Part shown: piece by piece, positions 26,459 to 34,166 of the stretch
Position numbering within the stretch: the first letter of the stretch is position 1
How the letters are laid out: each line of letters starts with the position of its first letter
DNA from: Lachnospiraceae bacterium
Lineage (GTDB): Bacteria; Bacillota; Clostridia; Lachnospirales; Lachnospiraceae
Length of the DNA: 64,000 bases
Direction: 5' to 3'
NCBI GenBank assembly: GCA_900770345.1
Contig: CAAGKF010000102.1
Location: 1 to 64,000 of the forward strand
Position numbers and translations under genes: made by a program
The notes under the pieces: generated by a model
The model's database searches: none
What the model was told of the DNA's origin: nothing
Seen by the model: the letters and a program-made list of their open reading frames with translations, nothing else

Positions 26459-26848
26459 ATGAATGAGACGAATGAGAATAAGGGGATTTGTCCGTGCTGT
26501 CCGAGAGGCTGCCGTTTATCGGCGCCCCGCTGCGGAAGGGGAGAGGCTTATGCGAAAACAGGCATGTCAGCCAAAGATGGCGTATTACCCGAAAACGGAA
26601 CATCATCCGTAAGGGGAAAAGCGGGATTTCCGGGAAGGCTGTACTTTGAGAAAAAAGAACAGCAGATGATCATGAAATACCTTCATCATGCTGTAGGCGT
26701 TGCAGATCACGGCGGATTCCGGCAGGAAATGGCAGGGAAAATGTTTGATGTCCTTACGGAAGAGGAGACGGCAGAGCTGATGCGGCTTTTGGGAAAGCTG
26801 TATGACTACTGGGTCAGTATAGCGCCGGAGAAGCCGAGGCATATGTAG
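26459..26848 (+). CDS. Cysteine-rich small protein of unknown function
   Basis: Predicted soluble protein of 129 residues. The N-terminus has a dense cysteine cluster, CPCCPRGC (residues 11-18) plus Cys25 in RCGRG, which looks like a metal-binding knuckle. The middle is low in predicted structure, and the C-terminal half (YFEKKEQQMIMKYLHHAVG, LTEEETAELMRLLGKLYDYW) is helical and resembles the last helix of MarR regulators, though no DNA-binding helix-turn-helix is evident. GAGGAG lies nine bases before the ATG. The gene directly follows the MATE remnant, and its stop codon falls within the first TGTAG-N6-CTACA palindrome. Function not recognised. Confidence 0.65.
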   Translation: MNETNENKGICPCCPRGCRLSAPRCGRGEAYAKTGMSAKDGVLPENGTSSVRGKAGFPGRLYFEKKEQQMIMKYLHHAVGVADHGGFRQEMAGKMFDVLTEEETAELMRLLGKLYDYWVSIAPEKPRHM

Positions 26849-26860
26849 CATACACTACAT
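26843..26860. promoter_or_regulatory. CRP-like operator site A (TGTAG-N6-CTACA)
   Basis: ATGTAGCATACACTACAT, a perfect palindrome with six-base arms and a six-base spacer. It overlaps the stop codon of the preceding gene and lies about 83 bases before the likely start of transcription of the first molybdenum hydroxylase operon. Confidence 0.7.
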
Positions 26861-26877
26861 TTGTACGAAAAAAATAT

Positions 26878-26895
26878 ATGTAGCGGATACTACAT
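26878..26895. promoter_or_regulatory. CRP-like operator site B (TGTAG-N6-CTACA)
   Basis: ATGTAGCGGATACTACAT, a second perfect palindrome centred 35 bases from site A. The putative -10 (TATGAT, 26923-26928) has no recognisable -35, as expected of an activator-dependent promoter; site B would be centred near -48. Confidence 0.7.
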
Positions 26896-26984
26896 GTGAA
26901 AAGCAAACTCCTGGAATCAGTGTATGATTCTTATTAAAATACAGGTAACTGATAAATGATACACGATAAAAGGAGGAAAAGTAA

Positions 26985-27860
26985 ATGGTATTACCTCAGT
27001 TTGAATACCTTGCTCCTAAGACCTTAGGAGAGGCCTGCAACCTTCTGGCGGAACTGGGAAGCGGTGCAAAGGTTATGGCCGGTGCTACAGATCTTATCCC
27101 GCCCATGCGTGATAAGGCGTTTACGGCAGATTACCTGATCGATATTAAAAACATTCCGGGGCTTGATTATCTGGAATATGATGAGAAGGAAGGATTAAAG
27201 ATCGGCGCGCTGACCAAGCTGCGCACGATCGAAACCTCCCCGATCGTAAAAGAGAAAAATCCGGCTACGGCCCATGCGGCAAAGGTGATCGCTTCTACCC
27301 AGATCCGCGCCAAGGCTACTATGGCCGGAAATATCTGCAATGCGTCTCCGTCCAATGATTCTTCACCAAACCTTCTGGTGCAGGAGGCAAAGCTTCTGGT
27401 ACAGGGACCCAATAAGGACAGGGTGATTCCCTTCAATGAATTTTTTGTAGGTTTTAAGAAGACGGCTCTGGAGCCGGGAGAAATTGTTACGGGAATTGTA
27501 ATTCCTCCTCTGGCTGAAAATGAAGCGGCTGCCTATTATAAGCATGCGGTCAGAAAGGCAATGGATCTTGCCATTATCGGTGTGGCGGTGAAGATCCGGG
27601 TGGAGAACGGTATCTGTACCGATGCAAAGATCGCTCTGGGGGCAGTTGCCGTAACCCCGATCCGTGCCCCGAAGGCAGAGGAAGTTCTGATTGGAAAAGA
27701 ACTGACAGAAGAAGTCATCGCGGCAGCTTCTGAGGCTGCCATGAATTCCTGTGACCCCATCTCCGATATCCGCGCATCCAAGGAATACCGCAAGGATATG
27801 GTAAGAGTGTTTACCAAACGTGCGATCAAGGATTGTCTTGAGCAGCTGGCAGCGAAATAA
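26985..27860 (+). CDS. xdhB: Molybdenum hydroxylase FAD-binding subunit (locus 1)
   Basis: FAD subunit of 291 residues of a three-part xanthine dehydrogenase-family enzyme; it passes electrons from the Fe-S subunit to an acceptor such as NAD or ferredoxin. It has the CoxM/CutM fold: AGATDLIPPMRDK near residue 32, the FAD loops TQIRAKATMAGNICNASPSND at residues 105-125 (in part), and the CO_deh_flav_C domain from about residue 180. The start follows AAAGGAGG. It is the first gene of the plus-strand operon FAD - Fe-S - Mo subunit - Cys-rich protein and lies behind two operator palindromes. Substrate is not proven; purines, nicotinate-like rings or other N-heterocycles are all possible. Confidence 0.88.
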   Translation: MVLPQFEYLAPKTLGEACNLLAELGSGAKVMAGATDLIPPMRDKAFTADYLIDIKNIPGLDYLEYDEKEGLKIGALTKLRTIETSPIVKEKNPATAHAAKVIASTQIRAKATMAGNICNASPSNDSSPNLLVQEAKLLVQGPNKDRVIPFNEFFVGFKKTALEPGEIVTGIVIPPLAENEAAAYYKHAVRKAMDLAIIGVAVKIRVENGICTDAKIALGAVAVTPIRAPKAEEVLIGKELTEEVIAAASEAAMNSCDPISDIRASKEYRKDMVRVFTKRAIKDCLEQLAAK

Positions 27861-27877
27861 GAGGAGGGAATAGGATA

Positions 27878-28363
27878 ATGACACATAAGCATGCGATTAA
27901 TGTTATCATTAACGGCGATCCCGTTGATGCGATTGTAAAAGATAATCTGACTTTGCTGGATTTCCTGCGGGATCAGCTGTTTTTGACCGGTACCAAGAAG
28001 GGCTGCGAGCAGGGAGAGTGCGGTGCGTGTACTGTGCTTCTGGACGGAAAGCCGGTAAATTCCTGCTGCTGTCTGGCGGTGGAATGTGACGGCCACGAGG
28101 TACTGACTGTAGAGGGAGTGGCAAAGGACGGTAAGCTGACACCGCTTCAGAGGCAGTTTATTGACAAATGGGCGATGCAGTGCGGTTATTGTACGCCCGG
28201 CATGATCATGTCCGCCAAGGCTCTTCTGGATGTTAATCATCATCCCACAGAGCTGGAGATCCGGGAAGCCATTGAAGGAAACCTGTGCCGCTGCACCGGC
28301 TACGCAAAGATCGTTGAGGCGATCCAGGCAGCCGCGGCTGAGATGAACTGGGAGGAGGAATAG
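27878..28363 (+). CDS. xdhC: Molybdenum hydroxylase [2Fe-2S] subunit (locus 1)
   Basis: Electron-transfer subunit of 161 residues with two [2Fe-2S] clusters. The plant-ferredoxin-like half has GCEQGECGACTVLLDG and a fourth cysteine in NSCCCLAV. The second half has QCGYCTPGMIMSA and LCRCTGYAKIVEAI. Eight cluster cysteines are present, and the extra CC in SCCCL is unusual but harmless. It carries electrons from the molybdenum site to FAD. It starts 17 bases after xdhB and is followed after four bases by xdhA. Confidence 0.92.
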   Translation: MTHKHAINVIINGDPVDAIVKDNLTLLDFLRDQLFLTGTKKGCEQGECGACTVLLDGKPVNSCCCLAVECDGHEVLTVEGVAKDGKLTPLQRQFIDKWAMQCGYCTPGMIMSAKALLDVNHHPTELEIREAIEGNLCRCTGYAKIVEAIQAAAAEMNWEEE

Positions 28364-28367
28364 AAGC

Positions 28368-30731
28368 ATGAATAAAGACTGTGATAAGCATTATTTTAAA
28401 AAACCTGAATTCTATCGTCTGACCGGTGAAAACAACTATGTCCGCATTGACGCGGAGGATAAGGTTACGGGCCACGGTCAGTATGTAGGAGATATCATGT
28501 TCCCGGATATGCTGACCGGCAAGATGCTGCGCAGCCCTTATCCTCATGCCCGCATCAAGTCCATTGATGTCAGTGAGGCATGGAAGGTGCCGGGGGTAAA
28601 ATGTATCCTGACTGCCAAGGATTTCGAGTGGAAATCCTATGTGGGCAACGGTGAGTTTGCTGCTGAGTTTGCGGATAAAGAGGTTCTCTGCTCTGAGATC
28701 GTCCGCCAGGTGGGAGACGATGTGGCGGCAGTGGCAGCCATCGACGAGGAGGCAGCTCAGCTTGCGGTAGAGGCAATTAAGGTGGATTATGAGATCCTTC
28801 CGGGTGTATTTGATCCCTTTGAGGCTATGGAGGACGGCGCTCCGGAGGTTAACTGGGAAGGCAAGGGCATCCACAATATCGGTATGCAGTCCATCATGAA
28901 GGCCGGCACAGATATTGATGAGGAATTTAACAATGCTGCCTATGTTCAGCACAGAGAATACAGTACGCATCGTATGGTTCATGCGGCTATGGAGCCTCAC
29001 GGAGCGGTAGCAACCTACCGCAACGGAACCTATACGGTATGGATGTCCACTCAGATGGCATATGTAGATCAGTTCTGGTATGCAAGATGTCTGGGTGTCG
29101 GTGAAAATCATGTCCGCATCATCAAGCCTCTGGTAGGCGGCGGCTTCGGCGGCAAGCTGGATTCCTATTCCTTCGGACTCTGTGCCGCCAAGATGGCGGA
29201 AATGACAGGACGTCCGGTCCGCATGATCCTGACACGTGAGGAGGTATTCAACTCCACCCGTCACCGTCATCCGATCTATATGAAGATCGATACTGCTTTC
29301 GGCGCAGACGGCAAGCTTCTGGCAAAGAAGTGCCACCATGTGCTGGACGGAGGTCCCTACGGCGGTTCTGGCGTTGCTTCCTGCGCGCAGGCAACCCTGT
29401 GGGCGAACTTCCCCTATAAGATCAATTCTGTGGATTTCCTTGCACAGCGTGTTTATACAAACAATCCTGTCGCAGGCGCAATGCGTGGTTACACCGCCTG
29501 CCAGGTACATTTTGCTCATGACCTGAATATGCAGTATGCGGCAGATCAGATGGGCATTGATCCGGTGGAATTCCGTAAGATCAGTGCGGCAGATCCGGGT
29601 TATGTAGCTCCGGCAGGTCTGACCATCACCTCCTGCGCTTACAAAGAGACTCTGGATACCGCCGCAAAGGAGATCGGCTGGTATGAAAAGAAGGGTAAGA
29701 TGAAGAAGGGCGAGGGTATTGGCTTTGCAGGAACCGGCTTCGTATCAGGAACCGGCTTTGCAGTACTGGAAGCGCCCAATCAGTCCTCTGCCTGCGTAAC
29801 CGTGCGCCTGAATAAGAGAGGTATGGCTTCTTTGTATATCGGTTCTCATGATATCGGCCAGGGCTCCGATACCGTTATGACCGCGATCGTGGCAGAAGAG
29901 CTTGGCCTTCCCATGGATATGGTCAAGACATTTATGTCCGATACCTTCCTGACACCATGGGATTCCGGTTCCTACGGAAGCCGTGTAACCTTCCTGGCAG
30001 GAAATGCAGCCCGCCGCGCGGCTGTAGACGCAAAGCGTCAGCTGTTTGAGGTAATTGCTCCCATGTGGGGTGTAATGCCCACTACACTGGAGTGTCTGGA
30101 TGGAAAGGTTATCAGCAAAGAGAAGGCAGAGCTGCAGATGCCCATCGGCGATGCCATGTTCAAATATATGACAGTAAAGGGCGGCGATGAGCTGGTAGGC
30201 GTCGGTTCCTACTATCACAGGACCGATAACTCTCAGTACAATGGCGTGAATACCACCAACTATGCGCCGGCTTATTCGTTCTCAACCGGTGCGGCTCATC
30301 TGACTGTCGATGAGGAGACAGGTGTTCTGGATATTGATGAGTTTGTGTTTGCTCATGACTGCGGCCGTGCGCTGAACCGCCGCGCGGTAGAGGGCCAGCT
30401 GGAGGGATCCATCGGTATGGGTCTTGGCTATGCGGTATATGAGCATGCTGTTACAAAAGAAGGAAAAATCTTAAACCCCAACTTCCGTGATTACCGTCTG
30501 CCTACCGCTCTGGATATGCCGAAGATGCGTACCTTCTACGACTTCACTCCGGATGAGGAAGGACCTCTGGGAGCTAAAGAGGCCGGCGAAGGCTCCGCAG
30601 CGCCTGTGGCGCCGGCAATTGCCAATGCGGTAAATATGGCAACCGGCGTGTACTTTACAGAGCTTCCGCTTGATCCTGAGCATATCTGGAGAGCACTCCA
30701 CGGAATGAAGGATGACCGCAACGCGAAATAA
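28368..30731 (+). CDS. xdhA: Molybdenum hydroxylase molybdopterin-binding subunit (locus 1)
   Basis: Catalytic subunit of 787 residues that binds molybdopterin cytosine dinucleotide and hydroxylates an N-heterocycle with water as the oxygen source. Motifs in order: GHGQYVGDIMFPDMLTGK in the N-terminal domain, VGGGFGGKLD (cofactor loop, around residue 258), GAMRGYTACQ, the QGSDTVMTAI-type loop near residue 500 and the catalytic glutamate in GAKEAGEGSAAPVAPAIANAV near the C-terminus. The start lies four bases after the Fe-S subunit stop with GGAGGAG inside the end of that gene. Close to selenium-dependent purine or xanthine dehydrogenases of Clostridia in overall form, but the substrate is inference. 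Confidence 0.9.
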   Translation: MNKDCDKHYFKKPEFYRLTGENNYVRIDAEDKVTGHGQYVGDIMFPDMLTGKMLRSPYPHARIKSIDVSEAWKVPGVKCILTAKDFEWKSYVGNGEFAAEFADKEVLCSEIVRQVGDDVAAVAAIDEEAAQLAVEAIKVDYEILPGVFDPFEAMEDGAPEVNWEGKGIHNIGMQSIMKAGTDIDEEFNNAAYVQHREYSTHRMVHAAMEPHGAVATYRNGTYTVWMSTQMAYVDQFWYARCLGVGENHVRIIKPLVGGGFGGKLDSYSFGLCAAKMAEMTGRPVRMILTREEVFNSTRHRHPIYMKIDTAFGADGKLLAKKCHHVLDGGPYGGSGVASCAQATLWANFPYKINSVDFLAQRVYTNNPVAGAMRGYTACQVHFAHDLNMQYAADQMGIDPVEFRKISAADPGYVAPAGLTITSCAYKETLDTAAKEIGWYEKKGKMKKGEGIGFAGTGFVSGTGFAVLEAPNQSSACVTVRLNKRGMASLYIGSHDIGQGSDTVMTAIVAEELGLPMDMVKTFMSDTFLTPWDSGSYGSRVTFLAGNAARRAAVDAKRQLFEVIAPMWGVMPTTLECLDGKVISKEKAELQMPIGDAMFKYMTVKGGDELVGVGSYYHRTDNSQYNGVNTTNYAPAYSFSTGAAHLTVDEETGVLDIDEFVFAHDCGRALNRRAVEGQLEGSIGMGLGYAVYEHAVTKEGKILNPNFRDYRLPTALDMPKMRTFYDFTPDEEGPLGAKEAGEGSAAPVAPAIANAVNMATGVYFTELPLDPEHIWRALHGMKDDRNAK

Positions 30732-30747
30732 AAACGGAGGTGCCGGG

Positions 30748-31023
30748 ATGGGCCGTGTTTTAAAACAGCAGATTCTGCCCAACGGAAAGGTGGAATTTGA
30801 AAAAGGCTGCGGAAATTATACCTGCCGGTTCTGCGGCGGCAAGGCGACTGCCTGCAATTATGTGGCGGGACTGATCCTGCAGGTATATGCAAAGCATTAT
30901 GGTTTGTGCGGAGCGTATATTGATACAGAAAAGTATAAAGGGTATGTTACCGACTGCTCTACATGTCAGTATCAGAATGCTGGTGTATGTGAGTACGAAG
31001 GAAAAGAAAAGCTGACATTTTAA
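30748..31023 (+). CDS. Eight-cysteine small protein at the end of locus 1
   Basis: Soluble protein of 91 residues with cysteines at 21, 26, 29, 36, 54, 70, 73 and 81, a spacing (C-x4-C-x2-C-x6-C, then C-x15-C-x2-C-x7-C) suited to Fe-S clusters or zinc. The core reads GCGNYTCRFCGGKATAC and later DCSTCQYQNAGVC. No known domain was recognised. The ATG at 30748 follows CGGAGG and lies 17 bases after the Mo-subunit stop, so it is co-transcribed. Plausible roles are electron transfer from the hydroxylase or help in its cofactor assembly (inference). It is followed by a terminator shared with the convergent MoxR gene. Confidence 0.7.
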   Translation: MGRVLKQQILPNGKVEFEKGCGNYTCRFCGGKATACNYVAGLILQVYAKHYGLCGAYIDTEKYKGYVTDCSTCQYQNAGVCEYEGKEKLTF

Positions 31024-31032
31024 GTAATTTTA

Positions 31033-31070
31033 AGAAGCGCCGGGGCTGTAATCACAGCTCCAGCGCTTCT
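31033..31070. terminator. Bidirectional terminator between locus 1 and the MoxR operon
   Basis: AGAAGCGC and GCGCTTCT at the ends and GGCTGT and ACAGCT inside form a long stem with a four-base loop. T-rich sequence follows on both sides. It overlaps the last codons of the MoxR gene. Confidence 0.75.
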
Positions 31071-32572
31071 AATTTTGAGAGGATCTCCTGATTGCGTTCA
31101 TAGAAAAGAAGCTCCTTGTTATGTTCAAAATACTTCGGACATCCGTATTGGCTGATAAAGGAGGCAGTGGTTTTGCTGACGGTCAGGTCGGTGACCAGGA
31201 TCAGCATCTCCTGGCCGCTGCCGAAGACTTCCTCGCAGAAAAGAAACAGCTGTTCCAGAGAGGCGGATACGGCATCCGCGTCTTTCTGTCCCAGGGCGAC
31301 CCGTCTGCGGAAATCCTCCTTAAGAAGCGGAAAGCCGGGAGAAGCCGACTGTTTTAACAGGGCTTCTTCTTCTCCCAGAATGGTTTTCAGACGGCACAGT
31401 ACGCGTATCTCTCCCGGAGAGAGCGCGCGGGATGACCGACCGATGTTCAGCTTTTTTTCCAGTCGGGACTGTTCTGAGCAGAGAAGAGCCGGCAGAGTAT
31501 CTGTGTCAGATTCACAGCCGTTTTCGGAAGAAGATATCTGTGTCTTTATCTGCTTTAAGCTGTCCAGCAGCCCGGTAAGAAGGGTCTGGGTATCCAGGAC
31601 TTCTTTTGCGTCCTGGGTTACAGAGTCGATCAGAAGTCCCAGAAGAGCCAGCCGTTCATCAAAGGAAGCTTTTTTTGCGCGGTTTTTCACATTGTCGGAA
31701 GCCTGTCCGCTCAGTATCTCCGGTATTTGATAATCGGACCGGTATTTGCGGAACAGATCGTAATAAACGGCAAAATCGCGGGCAATCTCCGGATTCTGCA
31801 GGTACTGTTCCGTCAGTTTTCCGTCCACAGGCAGCTCATGTTTTTCATAAAGCTTGATCATCTGAGAGAGATCCTCCCAGCCGCGGGCGGTCACAAAGCG
31901 TTTTCCGTCCACGGCGGTTTCCACCCTGTAAAAGTGGTCCTTCCTGATTTCAAGATAGGTCAGGACGGAAGGGTGGATGCCGTTTTGAAAGGCATACTCC
32001 TTCCAGACATCAAAATCCGGCTCCACTGTGATCTTTTTCAGCCTGTCCATGGTTACAATGTCAAATTCCCGTACGGATTTATTGTATTCCGGCGGATTCC
32101 CTGCCGTGACCACGATCCATCCGGCGGGCACCTGATGGCGGCCGAAAATTTTGTACTGGAGAAACTGCAGCATGGAGGGGGCCAGCGTTTCGGAAACACA
32201 GTTGATTTCATCCAGAAACAGGATTCCCTCCGTTACGCCTGTATTTTCCATGAGCTCATATACCGAGGCAATGATCTCGGACATGGTATATTCCGATACC
32301 TGGAAGGGATTCCCTCCATAGTTTTTCTGAACGATGAAGGGAAGTCCCAGGGCAGACTGGCGGGTGTGATGGGTCATGGAATAGGAAACAAGCCCCACCC
32401 TCAGTTCCTGGGAAATCTGTTCCATGATGGCAGTTTTTCCGATACCGGGTGCGCCCACCAGGAACACCGGACGCTGCTTTTCAATGGGAATCTCATAGTT
32501 TCCGTATTCATCCTTTGAAAAATAGGCCGTCATGGCCTGTTTGATCTGTTCCTTTGCTTCTTTGATATTCAT
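31052..32572 (-). CDS. MoxR-type AAA+ ATPase (CoxD-like)
   Basis: Cytosolic ATPase of about 506 residues. The N-terminal AAA+ module has Walker A GAPGIGKTA (about residue 38), a MoxR-type SMTHHTRQSALGLP loop, Walker B GILFLDEINC and sensor 1 VVTAGNPPEYNKS. The C-terminal 250 residues are helical and variable. MoxR proteins act as chaperones with VWA partners; CoxD, needed to build the molybdenum site of CO dehydrogenase, is the relevant precedent. Start: the ATG at 32572 follows AAGGA, although the frame is open to 32629. It overlaps nothing but lies 11 bases after the VWA gene, so they share one operon, placed between two molybdenum hydroxylase loci. Confidence 0.85.
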   Translation of the reverse strand: MNIKEAKEQIKQAMTAYFSKDEYGNYEIPIEKQRPVFLVGAPGIGKTAIMEQISQELRVGLVSYSMTHHTRQSALGLPFIVQKNYGGNPFQVSEYTMSEIIASVYELMENTGVTEGILFLDEINCVSETLAPSMLQFLQYKIFGRHQVPAGWIVVTAGNPPEYNKSVREFDIVTMDRLKKITVEPDFDVWKEYAFQNGIHPSVLTYLEIRKDHFYRVETAVDGKRFVTARGWEDLSQMIKLYEKHELPVDGKLTEQYLQNPEIARDFAVYYDLFRKYRSDYQIPEILSGQASDNVKNRAKKASFDERLALLGLLIDSVTQDAKEVLDTQTLLTGLLDSLKQIKTQISSSENGCESDTDTLPALLCSEQSRLEKKLNIGRSSRALSPGEIRVLCRLKTILGEEEALLKQSASPGFPLLKEDFRRRVALGQKDADAVSASLEQLFLFCEEVFGSGQEMLILVTDLTVSKTTASFISQYGCPKYFEHNKELLFYERNQEILSKLEALEL

Positions 32573-32583
32573 AATTATTTTCC

Positions 32584-34122
32584 TTATTTGTTTAGTGACT
32601 CTGTATCCAGTATTGCTTTGATGGCCCACACCGGAACGGGAGGGATATTCTGACTGCGGTCCGGAAAGAGAAAGGCGGTTTTATAGGGAGGAGGAGAGTC
32701 GGGGTAGATGCCGTCCCCATCCGTAAAATACAAAAGTCCTTTCATAGCTGTCAGCTGGTGAGCCTTCTGAAGCTTTTCGATATAGGAAAATACCGGACGG
32801 AAATCGGTTCCGCCAAAGCCTTTCAGCTCAAGGTGTTCCAGAAAATGATCCAGATCCTCCCGGCAGGTAATCAGAGTGTCCGACTGGATCACGGAATCGC
32901 ATTGGATCACATGAAGCCGGACGGATGAAAACCAGGTTCCCTCCTGCAGCAGGAGCCCGCAGGTTTTTCGGAGAAAACTCTCAGCCGTCTCACCGCGGAC
33001 GGAAGCAGAGGTGTCAATGGCGATGACAAATTCACGTATCTTTTTAACTTCCCTGTATTCCAGCGGCTCCACCAGGGGCATGTTGCCATACAGCTTCAGG
33101 CCGTAGGTATAAAAAATATAATCAAATTCCTCGTCATTGACGGTTACTTCCTCTCCCCAGACTGCGAACTGCCGCAAAAAGGAAGAATAGTCTGTTTTCT
33201 CACGATTTTGAAGCTGCAGCTTTGCCAGCAGGCTTCCGGCCTTCTTTCCCCATTGTCGTGATGTGGTTTCCAGATCTGTCTGGACGCGGGCGGAAATATC
33301 CTGCCACTGTTTTTTTCGCTGTTTAGGATCTGTGAAGGGTTCCGGATTGCGGGAAGACTCCTTTTCCTCCGATGCGGAATCCGCGTTCCCGGCATTGCCG
33401 GAAAGCTCCTGCGGGTCCTCTTTTTTATCAGAACGCTGATCAGAGAGATCCGCAGTTTCCTTTTGACCTGACTGGTTTTCTTTCGTTTCATCAGAATCGT
33501 CGGAGCTGTCCGATTCCGTTTCCTGTTCATCCGGAGCTGAAGTCAGGTGATACCAGATATGATGATCATCTGCCAGAAAGGGATCTCTCAGAGTGAAGAT
33601 CGTCTCCAGATCCCATTTCATGGATTTGAAATGATGATAAATGGCTTCGGCGGACAGCAGAGGGAGTTCTTTTTTCAGCGGCTCGAGGAGCCTGCTTTGT
33701 CCGGCTGTACGGGGACAGTCGGTATCCGGCAGATTTAACTCGTTGATCACCGCTTCTACAGCGATGTCGCAGGAGAGGTTCCAGAGGTCAGGATCTGTTT
33801 TTTCTCCCACAAAAGGATGGCGGAAGATGCAGTGAAGCACTGTGTGCAGGTAGTCGCGCATGACCAGCTCCTTTTTTATCCGGTAGGAACGGAGGATATG
33901 GAGAAACTGGTAATAAAGAAAGGTTCCGTCCGTAGCCAGCGTAGTTTCCGGATCAGGGGAAAACTCCAGCGAACAGAATGCGGGCTGCAGAAAACGCAGA
34001 TGGACCATCAGAGTATTTCTGGACAGATTCAGGATATCCAGGGCCAGAGCTTCCGCCTCCGCGCGGAAGGATGCGGAGGAAGGAGCTGCATCATTATGGG
34101 AGGTGTCATTGCTGCTTGTCAA
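32584..34122 (-). CDS. VWA-like / metallopeptidase-like protein (DUF2201 family, CoxE-like role)
   Basis: Protein of 512 residues and partner of the MoxR ATPase. The N-terminal half is the DUF2201 putative metallopeptidase domain with HTVLHCIFRH (around residue 93). An acidic, Ser/Glu/Asp-rich low-complexity linker occupies roughly residues 205-285. The C-terminal VWA-like domain has a full MIDAS site: DTSAS (in VIAIDTSASVRG), the threonine in GGTDFRPV and the aspartate in YFTDGDGIY. The best start is a TTG at 34122, 44 bases after the LRR gene, with only a weak ribosome binding site; no ATG is near. MoxR-VWA pairs remodel target enzymes, and CoxE is the parallel in molybdenum hydroxylase maturation. 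Confidence 0.8.
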   Translation of the reverse strand: MTSSNDTSHNDAAPSSASFRAEAEALALDILNLSRNTLMVHLRFLQPAFCSLEFSPDPETTLATDGTFLYYQFLHILRSYRIKKELVMRDYLHTVLHCIFRHPFVGEKTDPDLWNLSCDIAVEAVINELNLPDTDCPRTAGQSRLLEPLKKELPLLSAEAIYHHFKSMKWDLETIFTLRDPFLADDHHIWYHLTSAPDEQETESDSSDDSDETKENQSGQKETADLSDQRSDKKEDPQELSGNAGNADSASEEKESSRNPEPFTDPKQRKKQWQDISARVQTDLETTSRQWGKKAGSLLAKLQLQNREKTDYSSFLRQFAVWGEEVTVNDEEFDYIFYTYGLKLYGNMPLVEPLEYREVKKIREFVIAIDTSASVRGETAESFLRKTCGLLLQEGTWFSSVRLHVIQCDSVIQSDTLITCREDLDHFLEHLELKGFGGTDFRPVFSYIEKLQKAHQLTAMKGLLYFTDGDGIYPDSPPPYKTAFLFPDRSQNIPPVPVWAIKAILDTESLNK

Positions 34123-34166
34123 GTGAGATCGCCTGCTTTCTGAATTTTGCGGTATGTCAAAGTATG

